Origin: Streptomyces canus 299MFChir4.1
GTDB lineage: Bacteria; Actinomycetota; Actinomycetes; Streptomycetales; Streptomycetaceae
Length of the DNA stretch: 64,000 nucleotides
Assembly (NCBI RefSeq): GCF_000383615.1
Contig: NZ_KB911583.1
Location: 417,369 to 481,368 of the forward strand
Reading direction: 5' to 3'
The position numbers and the translations under genes were made by a program. Below, one piece after another: positions 35,762 through 44,301 of this stretch. Within the stretch, counting starts at the first letter, position 1; the number at the start of each line of letters is the position of its first letter. Under the pieces are notes generated by a model. That model was not told the origin of the DNA. It worked only from the letters and a program-made list of their open reading frames with translations, and did not search any database.

Positions 35762-36676
35762 ATGGCCCTCGCACTCCTCAGGCGCCGGCGGTCCAAAGCT
35801 GCCCTGGCCGAGGCGGCGGGCCTCTCCGTCCCCCTCCCCGAAGGCGCGGGCGCCGTGACCCGCGAGATCGTCGACCCGATGGGCTCGCCCATGGCGGGCG
35901 CGGACGTCACCGTCACCGCCCTGGACACCCACCGGGTCGCGGCCCGCGGCACGACCGACCCCTACGGCTACTTCGTGGCCGTACTGCCGCCCGGCCGCTA
36001 CAGCCTGATGGCAGCGGCCGAGGGGCTCCAGCCGCACCGCGAGACGGTCGAGGTCGGGCCGAGCGGCGCGGCGCCCGCCGAGCGGGTCTGGCTCCAGCCG
36101 GCCCAGGCGCTCCAACTGCCCTCGCCCGGCGTCTGGTTGTTCGATCCGCCGCACACCGCGATCCGCTTCATCGCCAAGCACGTCGGCATGGCGCACGTCC
36201 ACGGCCGCTTCGAGCGTTTCGAGGGCGGCATCCAGGTCGCGCAGGACATGTCCCAGTCCCGGGTCCAGGTCCGCATCGACGCCGCCAGCATCACGACGGG
36301 CAACACCACCCGCGACAACCACCTGCGCTCCGCCGACTTCCTCGACGTGGAACGCTTCCCCCACATCGACTTCGTCAGCAGCCGCTTCGCCTACCGGGGC
36401 GGCAGCAAGTGGACCCTGCAGGGCAGCCTGACCATGCACGGCGTGAGCCGCTCGGTGGCCCTCGACACGACCTACCTGGGCACGGTCAACGGCGGCTACG
36501 GCGAGGAACTGCGCTGCGCGGCCCTCGCGACGGCGGAGCTGCACCGGGAGGACTACACGCTGAACTGGCGCTCGATGCTGGCCCGGGGCATCGCGGTGGT
36601 CGGTCCCACGGTCCAGCTGGAACTGGACGTCCAGGCGATGTACCGCACCCACGACACGCCGACCCCGCCGGAGTAG
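35762..36676 (+). CDS. YceI-family protein with N-terminal carboxypeptidase-regulatory-like domain
   Basis: A 304-residue protein with two domains. Residues about 28-115 look like a carboxypeptidase regulatory-like beta-sandwich (PMGSPMAGADVTVTALDTHR, then DPYGYFVAVLPPGRYSLMAA). Residues about 125-295 form the YceI lipocalin-like domain, with VWLFDPPHTAIRFIAKHVGM, the ADFLDVERFPHIDFVSSRF motif and LQGSLTMHGVSRSVALDTT. YceI proteins bind isoprenoid-like lipids and are often exported; here no signal peptide is seen. ATG 35762 has AGGAAAGG eight bases upstream, and GTG 35753 is less likely. It lies 43 bp after maleylacetate reductase but has no obvious pathway role. Confidence 0.85.
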   Translation: MALALLRRRRSKAALAEAAGLSVPLPEGAGAVTREIVDPMGSPMAGADVTVTALDTHRVAARGTTDPYGYFVAVLPPGRYSLMAAAEGLQPHRETVEVGPSGAAPAERVWLQPAQALQLPSPGVWLFDPPHTAIRFIAKHVGMAHVHGRFERFEGGIQVAQDMSQSRVQVRIDAASITTGNTTRDNHLRSADFLDVERFPHIDFVSSRFAYRGGSKWTLQGSLTMHGVSRSVALDTTYLGTVNGGYGEELRCAALATAELHREDYTLNWRSMLARGIAVVGPTVQLELDVQAMYRTHDTPTPPE

Positions 36677-36725
36677 ACGGGACGGGCGGCCGGGCATTGT
36701 CAGACCCGGTCGGTACGGTCGGCCC

Positions 36726-37133
36726 ATGAGAGCCGACGGAACATTCAGCGTGAAAGCGTTCGTCCCGACCGAGGTGACGCCCGAGCCCGCCGTGGCCACC
36801 GGGCTCCCGGTCGGTGTCGCGACGATCGAGAAGCACTTCGAGGGCGAGGTCTCCGGCCGCTCGGCGACCGTGTTCACCGCCGCGTACGACCAGGAGTCCG
36901 GCGTCGGCACCTATGTGGCCATGGAGTCCTTCGAGGGCTCGGTGCGCGACCGGTCCGGCGCCTTCAACTTCGCGCACTCGGCGACGACCTCCGGCAGCGA
37001 CCGCACCGCGGAGTTCTTCACGATCGTCCCCTCCAGCGGCACCGGGGACCTGGCGGGGATCTCCGGCACCGGGGGCCTCACGGTCGACGCCGACGGCACC
37101 CACCGGATCTGGCTCGACTACGAGTTCGGCTGA
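36726..37133 (+). CDS. DUF3224 domain protein
   Basis: A 135-residue soluble beta-barrel-type protein. The segments GTFSVKAFVPTEVTPEPAVA, SVRDRSGAFNFAHSATTSGS and TIVPSSGTGDLAGISGTGGL match DUF3224, a family common in actinomycetes with an allene-oxide-cyclase-like fold and no assigned role. Length equals the family norm. The start is ATG 36726, with little ribosome-site similarity. It is 49 bp downstream of the YceI gene. Confidence 0.82.
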   Translation: MRADGTFSVKAFVPTEVTPEPAVATGLPVGVATIEKHFEGEVSGRSATVFTAAYDQESGVGTYVAMESFEGSVRDRSGAFNFAHSATTSGSDRTAEFFTIVPSSGTGDLAGISGTGGLTVDADGTHRIWLDYEFG

Positions 37134-37200
37134 CGCCGGGCCGAGGGGCGAGCCGAGGAGGACGTTCTCGTTCTCCACGGAAATCTCACACGACCAAACC

Positions 37201-37215
37201 GAAACTTTATGTTTC
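37201..37215. promoter_or_regulatory. Inverted repeat in promoter region of FAD oxidoreductase
   Basis: GAAAC-TTTAT-GTTTC, unusually AT-rich for this DNA, lies about 90 bp before the oxidoreductase start in a 170-bp gap. It could be an operator or a promoter core. Confidence 0.4.
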
Positions 37216-37303
37216 AAGCGTTACGCTCGCCGTCATCCGAGTGCTCGGGGGAGCGGCTCGTCCGCCATGGCGCTCCCTCCCCCCACGGTTCAGGAGACTC
37301 GGC

Positions 37304-38410
37304 GTGAGTGACGGCGACGTAGTGGTGATCGGCGGCGGCTATGCGGGCGTCCGGCTGGCGAAACGGCTGGACACGACGGCCCGGGTCACCCTGGTGGACC
37401 GCAAGGAGGTCTTCTTCCACCGTATCTCCTCCCTGCGGGCGGGAGTTCGCAAGGAGTGGAGCGCGACCCCCTTCATCCCGTACGACCGCTTGCTGAGCCG
37501 CGGCCGGGTCGTCGTGGGCAAGGTGCTGCGCATCGACACCGCCGAGCGACAGGTCGTGCTGGCCGACGGCACGCGGCTGCCCTACGACGTGGTGGTGATC
37601 GCGACCGGCGCCGACTACCCGGAACCGGCCCGCTTCGCCGGGACCACCACCGAGGAGGCGATGAAGTCCTTCGCCGAGCACCAGCAGAAGATCGCCCTCG
37701 CGGAACACGCCCTCGTCGTCGGCGGCGGGCCCTCCGGTGTCGAACTCGCCGCCGAGATCCGGCTGGCCCGGCCGGACGCCCGGGTCACGCTCGCGCACTC
37801 CGGCCCCGCGCTGCTGAGCGGCACGGGCAGCGAACGGGCCGGCCGCAAGGCGCGCGGCTGGCTGGAGTCCCACGACGTGGAGGTACGGCTCGACTCCTTC
37901 ATGTCCCCCGGCAACGACTTCGGCACCTACCGCGACGCCCGCGGCGACGTCATCACAGCGGACCTCTCCTTCTGGGCCACGGGCACCACTCCCAACACGC
38001 TCTGGCTGCGTCTGTGCGGACACGGCGACTGGCTGACCCCCTCCGGGCATGTCAAGGTCGACCGTTCGCTGCGGGTCGAGGGGCAGCTGGACGTCTTCGC
38101 GGTCGGCGACGTCAACGACGCCACCGAGCTCAAGATCACCCCGGCGGCGCTCGCCCAGGCCGACCTCGCCGCCTGGAACATCCGCGCGCACCTGCACAGT
38201 TCGGGCCGGCACCGCAAGGAGCCACGCCTGTACCGGCCCTTCCACCGCACCCCGCTGATCGTGCCCTTCGGGCCCGCCGACGGGGTGACCATGCTGCCGG
38301 TGCCGGGCGGCGAGACAGCGGTGCTGGGCAGCCGCACCAGCACCCTGGCCAAGGCGAAGACCCTCATGACGCCCTACATGAGGCGTCAACTCGGCTATAC
38401 GGCGGCTTGA
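37304..38410 (+). CDS. FAD-dependent NAD(P)H oxidoreductase (NDH-2/FSP1-like)
   Basis: A 368-residue two-dinucleotide-binding flavoprotein. The FAD loop is VVVIGGGYAGVRLAKRLD, the NAD(P)H loop ALVVGGGPSGVELAAEIRLA, and the second FAD motif LDVFAVGDVNDATELKITPA. The arrangement matches type II NADH dehydrogenase and FSP1-like quinone reductases. No C-terminal membrane helix is evident, so it may be peripheral. GTG 37304 is chosen over the upstream frame because AGGAG lies seven bases before it and the FAD strand begins at residue 5. It converges with the LuxR response-regulator gene with ten bases between stops. Confidence 0.85.
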   Translation: MSDGDVVVIGGGYAGVRLAKRLDTTARVTLVDRKEVFFHRISSLRAGVRKEWSATPFIPYDRLLSRGRVVVGKVLRIDTAERQVVLADGTRLPYDVVVIATGADYPEPARFAGTTTEEAMKSFAEHQQKIALAEHALVVGGGPSGVELAAEIRLARPDARVTLAHSGPALLSGTGSERAGRKARGWLESHDVEVRLDSFMSPGNDFGTYRDARGDVITADLSFWATGTTPNTLWLRLCGHGDWLTPSGHVKVDRSLRVEGQLDVFAVGDVNDATELKITPAALAQADLAAWNIRAHLHSSGRHRKEPRLYRPFHRTPLIVPFGPADGVTMLPVPGGETAVLGSRTSTLAKAKTLMTPYMRRQLGYTAA

Positions 38411-38420
38411 TCGGGACCGC

Positions 38421-39101
38421 TCACGCGTGCAGGACGTGCTGCTGTGCGGGGTGGACCAGTCCTGACTCGTAGGCGAACACCACCGCCTGGACCCGCCCGC
38501 GGGCGCCGATCTTGGTCAGGATGTTGCTGACGTGGGACTTCACGGTGGTCGGGGCGATGCAGAGCCGGTCGGCGATCTCGGCGTTGGAGTCGCCGGAGGC
38601 GACCGCGGTGAGCACGTCGCGCTCGCGTCCGGTGAGGGTGTCCAGGCGGTTGCCCGGTGCGGAGTTCTCGACGGCGCGCCGGCTGCGCACGGCGTCGATG
38701 AGGGCGCGGGCCAGTCCGGGGGAGACGACGACGTCACCGGCGGCCACGACCCGGACGGCCGCGACCAGTTCGTCGGCGGTGGCGTCCTCGCGAAGGTGTC
38801 CGGCGGCCCCGGCGCGCAGGGCCCCGTACGGGTGGGCGTCGTCGCTCGTGGTGAGCAACAGGACGTGCGGTGCGTGCCCGTCCGGCGCGTGGACGAGGCG
38901 GCGGACGGTCTCCATGGTGTCCGTGCCGGTGTCGCGGCCGTCCAGCAGGACGATGTCCGGCCGGAGCAGGGCGCTCAGCCGGACCGCTTCCGGCCCGTGA
39001 GCCGCCTCGCCGACGACGGTCAGGTCGGGCTGGGACTCAAGGAGCATTCGGAGGCCGACACGCTGAAGTGACTGGCCGGTGGCGATGAGGACGCTGGTCA
39101 T
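38421..39101 (-). CDS. NarL/LuxR-type response regulator, orphan
   Basis: A 226-residue response regulator. The receiver domain begins MTSVLIATGQSLQRVGLRML and its phosphoacceptor Asp lies in DIVLLDGRDTGTDT, where the usual Met or Leu after LLD is Gly. The C-terminal LuxR helix-turn-helix is LTGRERDVLTAVASGDSNAE followed by IADRLCIAPTTVKSHVSNIL. No histidine kinase is adjacent. N-terminally, acidic pocket residues normal in receivers are poorly conserved (ATGQ in place of the DD pair), so phosphorylation is doubtful. A perfect 19-bp palindrome lies 41 bp upstream of its start. Confidence 0.87.
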   Translation of the reverse strand: MTSVLIATGQSLQRVGLRMLLESQPDLTVVGEAAHGPEAVRLSALLRPDIVLLDGRDTGTDTMETVRRLVHAPDGHAPHVLLLTTSDDAHPYGALRAGAAGHLREDATADELVAAVRVVAAGDVVVSPGLARALIDAVRSRRAVENSAPGNRLDTLTGRERDVLTAVASGDSNAEIADRLCIAPTTVKSHVSNILTKIGARGRVQAVVFAYESGLVHPAQQHVLHA

Positions 39102-39141
39102 GGCGTGCGTGCTCCATCCTCGTCCAGCGGAGAAACATGCT

Positions 39142-39160
39142 GAACGAAACGGTTTCGTTC
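39142..39160. promoter_or_regulatory. Perfect 19-bp palindrome upstream of response regulator
   Basis: GAACGAAAC-G-GTTTCGTTC is a perfect 9+1+9 inverted repeat, 41 bp before the response-regulator start. The shape fits a TetR- or LacI-type operator, but no such gene is adjacent. The responding regulator may be encoded elsewhere. Confidence 0.6.
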
Positions 39161-39221
39161 TCGTTGGGACCAGACTAGTCCCGGCGCTATCGAAACGGGA
39201 GCGTATCTGTCGTGGGGTGGG

Positions 39222-40094
39222 TCACATTCCCTTCGCGTTTCGGCCGCGCCAGCCGCTCTCCACCAGGCTCTGCGTGCCCAGCACCGAGATCAGCCGCAGC
39301 TTCTCGGCGGCTTCGGTGCCGGGCTCGGCCGAGTACACGAGGATGTGGAGGTCGTTCTCCTCCACCCGGAGCAGGTCGCAGTCCAGCGTGAGCATGCCGG
39401 CCTGCGGATGCTCGATCGTCTTGTGCGAGGTGGCGAGACGGCCCACCACCCCGGCGTCCCACAGCTCGGCGAATCTGTCGCTCCTGGTGCGCAACTCCGC
39501 GACGAGCAGAGCGAGCTGGCGGTCGGCGGGATAGCGGGCAGTGGTCGCGCGCAGTTCGGCGACCATGCCCGCCTCGAAGGCGAGCCGTTCCTCCTGGGTG
39601 TGCCGTACCCGGGTCGGCACGCCCGTGAAGTTGCGCCACACGCCGTTGCGTTCGAAGCCGTGCAGGACGGACTGATCACCCATCAGAGCCGCGTACATCG
39701 GGTTGGCCAGCAGCAGCGTCATGGCCGCGTCGGAGACCGCGACAGGAGTGTCGACCAGCCTGTCCAGCAGCCGCTGCACACTGGGCGTGATGAAGCCGGG
39801 CACGAGGTCGGGGCCCGGCGGCACCAGTCCCGCGAGACCGTAGAGGTACGTCCGCTCGTCCCCCGAGAGCCGCAACGCCCGGGCCAGCGCCTCGACGACC
39901 TGCCCGGACGGGTTGGCCGCGCGCCCCTGTTCGAGCCGGGTGATGTAGTCGGCCGAGATACCGGCCAGCAGGGCCAGCTCCTCGCGCCGCAACCCCGCCG
40001 CGCGCCGATGGCCCCCCAACGGGAGTCCGGCCGCGTCCGGGGGGACCCGGTCGCGCCAGCGTCGCAGCGCCTGCCCCAGTTCTGTTGCCGCCAT
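39222..40094 (-). CDS. XRE-family regulator with MmyB-like ligand domain
   Basis: A 290-residue regulator. The helix-turn-helix is GLRREELALLAGISADYITR followed by LEQGRAANPSGQVVEALARA (about 33-72). The C-terminal two-thirds form the MmyB-like PAS-type domain (GLVPPGPDLVPGFITPSVQR; FTGVPTRVRHTQEERLAFEA; HPQAGMLTLDCDLLRVEEND), thought to bind fatty-acid-like ligands. It is divergent from an SDR gene, a very common pairing in actinomycetes in which this regulator represses the SDR. The start is ATG 40094. Confidence 0.9.
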   Translation of the reverse strand: MAATELGQALRRWRDRVPPDAAGLPLGGHRRAAGLRREELALLAGISADYITRLEQGRAANPSGQVVEALARALRLSGDERTYLYGLAGLVPPGPDLVPGFITPSVQRLLDRLVDTPVAVSDAAMTLLLANPMYAALMGDQSVLHGFERNGVWRNFTGVPTRVRHTQEERLAFEAGMVAELRATTARYPADRQLALLVAELRTRSDRFAELWDAGVVGRLATSHKTIEHPQAGMLTLDCDLLRVEENDLHILVYSAEPGTEAAEKLRLISVLGTQSLVESGWRGRNAKGM

Positions 40095-40127
40095 GCTCCT
40101 CAGTCAACACCGTGGGCCGCGGATGTG

Positions 40128-40148
40128 CCTGGTACCCCCAGTCCCAGG
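40128..40148. promoter_or_regulatory. Inverted repeat in XRE/SDR gap
   Basis: CCTGG and CCAGG are spaced by eleven bases in the 103-bp divergent gap, with TACCCCCAGTC between. It is a candidate site for the MmyB-like regulator. Confidence 0.4.
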
Positions 40149-40197
40149 AAGAAGGGTCTTCTGGCTGCCCCCGCCACACCACAGCAATCTGGGTGGC

Positions 40198-40905
40198 ATG
40201 ACGACAACACTCATCACCGGAGCGAACAAGGGCCTCGGCTTCGAGACCGCCCGTCGGCTCGTCGAAGCCGGCCACACCGTCTACGTCGGCGCCCGTGACG
40301 CCGGCCGCGGCCGCCGCGCCGCCGATGAACTCGGCGCGCGGTTCGTGCGGCTCGACGTCACGGACGACGCCTCCGTCGAGGCCGCGGCCAAGACCCTGGA
40401 GGCCGCGGGCGGCCTGGACGTCCTGATCAACAACGCGGGTATCGAGACACGGACCGAGGACAACAGCGTGCCGGTCGCGGCGACCGTGACCGCCGACCGG
40501 ATGCGCACCACCTTCGAGACGAACGTCTTCGGTGTCGTCCGCGTCCTGCACGCCTTCCTGCCGCTGCTCCAGCGCTCGGCCGCCCCCGTGGTGGTCAACG
40601 TCAGCAGCGGTTTGGCCTCGCTGACCCACCTCTCCGACCCGGACCACCCCGCGCACTTCTACCCGGGCATCGCCTACCCGACGTCCAAGACCGCGGTCAA
40701 CATGCTCACCGTGCAGTTCGCGAAGGCCTTCCCGGCCATGCGGATCAACTCCGTGGAGCCGGGTTTCACCAAGACCGACCTGAACGGCAACACGGGCACG
40801 CAGACCGTGGCGGAGGGCGCCGAGATCATCGTCCGCATGGCACAGGTCGCCCAGGACGGCCCGACCGGAGGCTACTTCGACGCCAAGGGCCGGCTGCCCT
40901 GGTGA
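40198..40905 (+). CDS. Short-chain dehydrogenase/reductase
   Basis: A 235-residue classical SDR. The cofactor loop is TLITGANKGLGFETARRLVE (TGxxxGxG). INNAG appears at LDVLINNAGIETRTEDNS, and the catalytic Ser-Tyr-Lys triad spans VVNVSSGLASLT and GIAYPTSKTAVNMLT. An Arg after the first strands (GARDAGRGRRAADE) suggests NADPH. The start ATG 40198 has GGGTGG close upstream, a weak ribosome site. It faces the XRE/MmyB-like regulator across 103 bp and is presumably controlled by it. The substrate is unknown. Confidence 0.9.
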   Translation: MTTTLITGANKGLGFETARRLVEAGHTVYVGARDAGRGRRAADELGARFVRLDVTDDASVEAAAKTLEAAGGLDVLINNAGIETRTEDNSVPVAATVTADRMRTTFETNVFGVVRVLHAFLPLLQRSAAPVVVNVSSGLASLTHLSDPDHPAHFYPGIAYPTSKTAVNMLTVQFAKAFPAMRINSVEPGFTKTDLNGNTGTQTVAEGAEIIVRMAQVAQDGPTGGYFDAKGRLPW

Positions 40906-40914
40906 CTGCGGGGC

Positions 40915-42108
40915 TCAGACGACCCCGTCGGCACGCAGCGTCGCGATGTCGTCGCCGGTACGGCCGAGCTCCGTGAGGATCGCATCGGTGTGCTCGCCCA
41001 CCCCCGGGACCGGATCCATGCGGGCGGGCAGTCCCGCGAGGTCGGCCGGGGGCAGCAACGCCTCCACCGTGGCCCCGCCGGGGACGGCGACCTCGTGCCA
41101 GCGGCCGCGGGCCGCCAGGACGGGGTGGTCGAGGAACGCGGCGACGTCATTGACCCCGGCGCAGGCGATGCCGATGCCCTCCAGGTCCTTCAGGACTCGC
41201 GCGGCGTCGGAGCGCGCGATCCGCTCGGCGACCACCGCGTTGAGTTCCTCGCGGTGAGCGACCCGGGCCGAGCCGGTGGCGAAGCGCGGATCCTCGGCCA
41301 GCTCGGGCCGCCGCAGGAAATCGGCGCACAAGGCGATCCACTCGCGTTCGTTCTGGATGGAGAAGAGCACGTCGTGGCCGTCGGCGGCAGTGAAGGCGCC
41401 GTACGGGGCGATGGTGGCGTGCTGGGTGCCCAGACGCGGCGGCTGACTGCCTCCGTAGCGGGTGTAATTGGCCGGCTGGCTCATCCACTCGGCCAGTGCC
41501 TCGAACAGGGACACCTCCACCGCGTGGGCCTTGCCGGTGGTGGCGCGGGTGTACAGGGCGGTCAGGATGCCGCTGTAGGCGTACATCCCGGCCGCGATGT
41601 CGGCGACGGAGATCCCGACCCGCGCGGTCTCCTCGGCGGTCCCGGTCAGCGACACCAGGCCCGTCTGACACTGCACCAGCAGGTCGTACGACTTGCGGTC
41701 GGCCCACGGCCCGTCCGTGCCGTACCCGGAGATCGTGCACGGGATCAGCCGCGGCCGGCGCTCGGCGAGGACGTCCACGCCCAGGCCCAGCCGGTCGGCC
41801 GCGCCCGGAGCCAGGTTCTGGACGAACACGTCGGCGCCGTCGAGGAGCTGGTTCAGGATCTCCAGGCCGCGTGGGTCCTTCAGATCCAGGGTGAGCGACT
41901 CCTTGGACCGGTTGAGCCACACGAAGTAGCTGGAGTGGCCGTGCACGGTCGTGTCGTAGCGGCGGGCGAAGTCGCCGTCGCCCGGCCGTTCCACCTTGAT
42001 CACCCGGGCACCGAGGTCGGCGAGCTGACGGGTCGCGTAGGGCGCGGCCACGGCCTGCTCCAGGCTGACCACCGTGACTCCGGACAGGGGGAACTGCGGC
42101 AGACTCAT
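40915..42108 (-). CDS. CaiB/BaiF-family CoA transferase
   Basis: A 397-residue class III CoA transferase moving CoA between carboxylic acids. Family marks are LPQFPLSGVTVVSLEQAVAA, PYATRQLADLGARVIKVERP, the NRSKESLTLDLKDPRGLEIL segment and CTISGYGTDGPWADRKSYDL. The latter holds the loop before the catalytic Asp (SYDLLVQ). ATG 42108 has AAAGGG upstream. It lies alone, convergent with the SDR gene (nine bases between stops) and 184 bp downstream of a MarR gene on the same strand. Partner acyl-CoA genes are not nearby, so the acid is unknown. Confidence 0.9.
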   Translation of the reverse strand: MSLPQFPLSGVTVVSLEQAVAAPYATRQLADLGARVIKVERPGDGDFARRYDTTVHGHSSYFVWLNRSKESLTLDLKDPRGLEILNQLLDGADVFVQNLAPGAADRLGLGVDVLAERRPRLIPCTISGYGTDGPWADRKSYDLLVQCQTGLVSLTGTAEETARVGISVADIAAGMYAYSGILTALYTRATTGKAHAVEVSLFEALAEWMSQPANYTRYGGSQPPRLGTQHATIAPYGAFTAADGHDVLFSIQNEREWIALCADFLRRPELAEDPRFATGSARVAHREELNAVVAERIARSDAARVLKDLEGIGIACAGVNDVAAFLDHPVLAARGRWHEVAVPGGATVEALLPPADLAGLPARMDPVPGVGEHTDAILTELGRTGDDIATLRADGVV

Positions 42109-42292
42109 GCGGCCCTTTCTACGGTCGCGCCCGAGGGGGCGTCAACGACTGCCACAGCCCCGTGACCTGTGCCGTTCACCACCTCAGGCCGGTCGGCGAG
42201 GTCGCCCGCGCCCCTTCGCACGGCCCTCTCGGCGCGCCGCTCAGTTCCGGCGGCCGTGGGCGAGGCGGTCACCCCGATGAACGGGGACTGAC

Positions 42293-42751
42293 TCAGGCAG
42301 GCACGCCGTGGGCTTCCAAAGCCCTTACCAGGGGGGCGAGTTCGGGGTGGGTGGCGGCTTGGTCGAGGGCTTCTCGGAGGGCCTTCTCGTTGGTGGGGCG
42401 GGCTTGGGCGAGGAGGGTGCGGCCGGTGTCGGTGACGTCGGTGTAGATGCCGCGGCGGTCGGTGGGGCAGAGGTAGCGGGCGAGCAGGCCGCGGTCCTCG
42501 AGGCGGGTGACCAGGCGGGTGGTGGCGCTCTGGCTGAGGACGACGGCGTCGGCGACCTGTTTCATCTGCAGGTGTCCGCCCTCGCCGTCATGCTGGCGGC
42601 CCAGGACGTCGAGCAGGGAGTACTCGCGCACGCTGAGGTCGTGGGCGGACTGCAGGGCCTTCTCGATGTGTGCCTCGATCCGTCCGTGCAGCAGGGAGAG
42701 CGCGCACCAGCCCTGGGCGAGGGCGGTGAGCGAGGGGTCTGTGGCGGTCAT
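42293..42751 (-). CDS. MarR-family transcriptional regulator
   Basis: A 152-residue winged-helix regulator. The DNA-binding region is LQMKQVADAVVLSQSATTRL followed by VTRLEDRGLLARYLCPTDRR, with the wing GIYTDVTDTGR. ATG 42751 is preferred over 42799, since GGAGGAAG lies about eight bases upstream. The CoA-transferase gene downstream and the small divergent gene at 42935 are the nearest possible targets. Intergenic palindromes were not obvious. Confidence 0.87.
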   Translation of the reverse strand: MTATDPSLTALAQGWCALSLLHGRIEAHIEKALQSAHDLSVREYSLLDVLGRQHDGEGGHLQMKQVADAVVLSQSATTRLVTRLEDRGLLARYLCPTDRRGIYTDVTDTGRTLLAQARPTNEKALREALDQAATHPELAPLVRALEAHGVPA

Positions 42752-42934
42752 GGGGCCTGCTTCCTCCGTCCCGATACGGATACCCCCAGGATATTGCATC
42801 CCTGAAACTTTCAGCGTCTGCTTCTATAGTGCGCGCGCAACTATCGGGGCCCGCGTCCGTACTCGTGTCCGCACCTGCGCGCGCGGCCCGCGTGCCCACG
42901 CCCCACCCGCCACCGCAGAGAGCGACCGACTCCG

Positions 42935-43288
42935 ATGACGACCCGGCCCTCCACCACGACCCTCTGGCGCCCGACCGGCCCCAAGGAGCTGGACCTGGTC
43001 CGCGAGCTCGACTGGCGCGCCTGGCCGCCGAGGCTGCCCGAGCAGCCGATCTTCTACCCCGTCCTCGACGAGGACTACGCGATCAAGATCGCCAGGGACT
43101 GGAACGTCAAGCACGACGGCGCCGGCTTCGTGACCCGCTTCGAGGTCGAGACGGACTTCCTGAGCCGCTATCCCGTCCAGCAGGCGGGCGGCCGCACGAT
43201 CCTCGAACTGTGGGTCCCGGCCGAGGAGCTTGACGACTTCAACGCGCACATCGTCGGCCGGATCGACGTCGTGCACGAGTTCCGGTGA
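42935..43288 (+). CDS. Small conserved actinobacterial protein (often labelled ADP-ribosylation/crystallin J1)
   Basis: A 117-residue protein with the conserved sequence TTLWRPTGPKELDLVRELDW, then RLPEQPIFYPVLDEDYAIKI, ARDWNVKHDGAGFVTRFEV and RILDVVHEF-like ending (VGRIDVVHEFR). Similar short proteins occur widely in Streptomyces and often carry the label ADP-ribosylation/crystallin J1. The fragment is too short to be an ADP-ribosylglycohydrolase, and no active-site motif is visible, so the label should not be trusted. ATG 42935 is the start; the upstream DNA contains GTCCG-type runs. Confidence 0.75.
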   Translation: MTTRPSTTTLWRPTGPKELDLVRELDWRAWPPRLPEQPIFYPVLDEDYAIKIARDWNVKHDGAGFVTRFEVETDFLSRYPVQQAGGRTILELWVPAEELDDFNAHIVGRIDVVHEFR

Positions 43289-43311
43289 GCCGGTGAGCCT
43301 GTGAGTCGCCG

Positions 43312-44301
43312 CTACAGCCGTGCCAAGTTCCGCATCACCAGGGCCAGTTGCAGCCGCAGTCGCCCCTGAGGTGTGCGCAGCGGCCAGCCCAGGAGATGTT
43401 CCGCGTGGGACAGCCGGTCCTGGAGTGTGGAGTGGTGGACGTTGATCTCTGCGGCAGCCGCCCGCAGGCTCACCGTCGAGACCACGGCGTGCAGCGTGGC
43501 GAGCAGCCAGGGTGTGCTCGACCCCGCCGCCGCCAGTGCCCGGACGTCGGGCGGCGGCTCCGCGCCCGGTACGACGAGGTCGGCCAGCAGCGCGACGCCG
43601 CCCAGTTCGTCGGCGTACACGACCTTCGGGCCGGGATCCTGAGTCGTGCCCTGTGCGGTGAACCGTAGCGCGGTGCGGGCGTGTGCCCAGGACCGCGGCA
43701 GATCGAGCACGGGCACGGCGGGGCCCACTCCGACCCGCCCGGCGGGCAGTTCGGCGTCCGTCCGCCCGGCCACGATCCGGGGCCGCCCGTCGAGCGGGGC
43801 CAGCGCACGCGCGGGCGCCGCGGGGTCCAGTCCGAGCCCCCGTACGGCGTGCAGCCGGGCGGCCTCGGGAGCGGCGGCATCCAGCACGGTCTCGACCAGC
43901 GCGGGATCATCGGCGGGCGCGCGTCCCCGCGTACGGTCCAGAACGATCCGTACGGCTCCCGCGGCCCGCTCGAGGATCACCGCGTCGACGACACTGGGCG
44001 CCGCCCCGGCCCGCTCCAGCCACAGCACGGCGGCACCACCGGGGGTGAGCGCGGCGGAGGGCCAGCCGGGGTCGGGCGGCGCCCCGGAGTCCCGGCGCGT
44101 TCCGTCGGTCTCGACCCGTACCTGCACCCGCCGCTCGGCATCGACCAGCCGCGCGGGCACCCCGGCCAGCACGGCGGCTCCCCGCACCAGAGTCTCCAGC
44201 CCGGCACGGGACTCGGACAGCCGATCGAAGTAGGCGATCACCCGAACCGCGGCTCCGGCATCCGGATCCAGGGCGGTCAGCCGCCCGGCCAGCTCTCTCA
44301 T
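43312..44301 (-). CDS. PucR-type helix-turn-helix regulator
   Basis: A 329-residue regulator with a long effector region and the C-terminal PucR helix-turn-helix. Marks are SWAHARTALRFTAQGTTQDP, LATLHAVVSTVSLRAAAAEI and NVHHSTLQDRLSHAEHLLGW followed by PLRTPQGRLRLQLAL. PucR proteins usually activate catabolic genes in response to a metabolite. ATG 44301 is adjacent to the first base of the truncated LLM gene on the other strand, leaving no room for either promoter or ribosome site. Its own upstream region has thus been replaced, or the true promoter now lies within the LLM relic. Confidence 0.83.
   Translation of the reverse strand: MRELAGRLTALDPDAGAAVRVIAYFDRLSESRAGLETLVRGAAVLAGVPARLVDAERRVQVRVETDGTRRDSGAPPDPGWPSAALTPGGAAVLWLERAGAAPSVVDAVILERAAGAVRIVLDRTRGRAPADDPALVETVLDAAAPEAARLHAVRGLGLDPAAPARALAPLDGRPRIVAGRTDAELPAGRVGVGPAVPVLDLPRSWAHARTALRFTAQGTTQDPGPKVVYADELGGVALLADLVVPGAEPPPDVRALAAAGSSTPWLLATLHAVVSTVSLRAAAAEINVHHSTLQDRLSHAEHLLGWPLRTPQGRLRLQLALVMRNLARL

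Noticed and set aside
42935..43288. ADP-ribosylglycohydrolase function for the 117-residue protein
   Set aside because: Too short and without the metal-binding motifs of that family; the label is inherited annotation.
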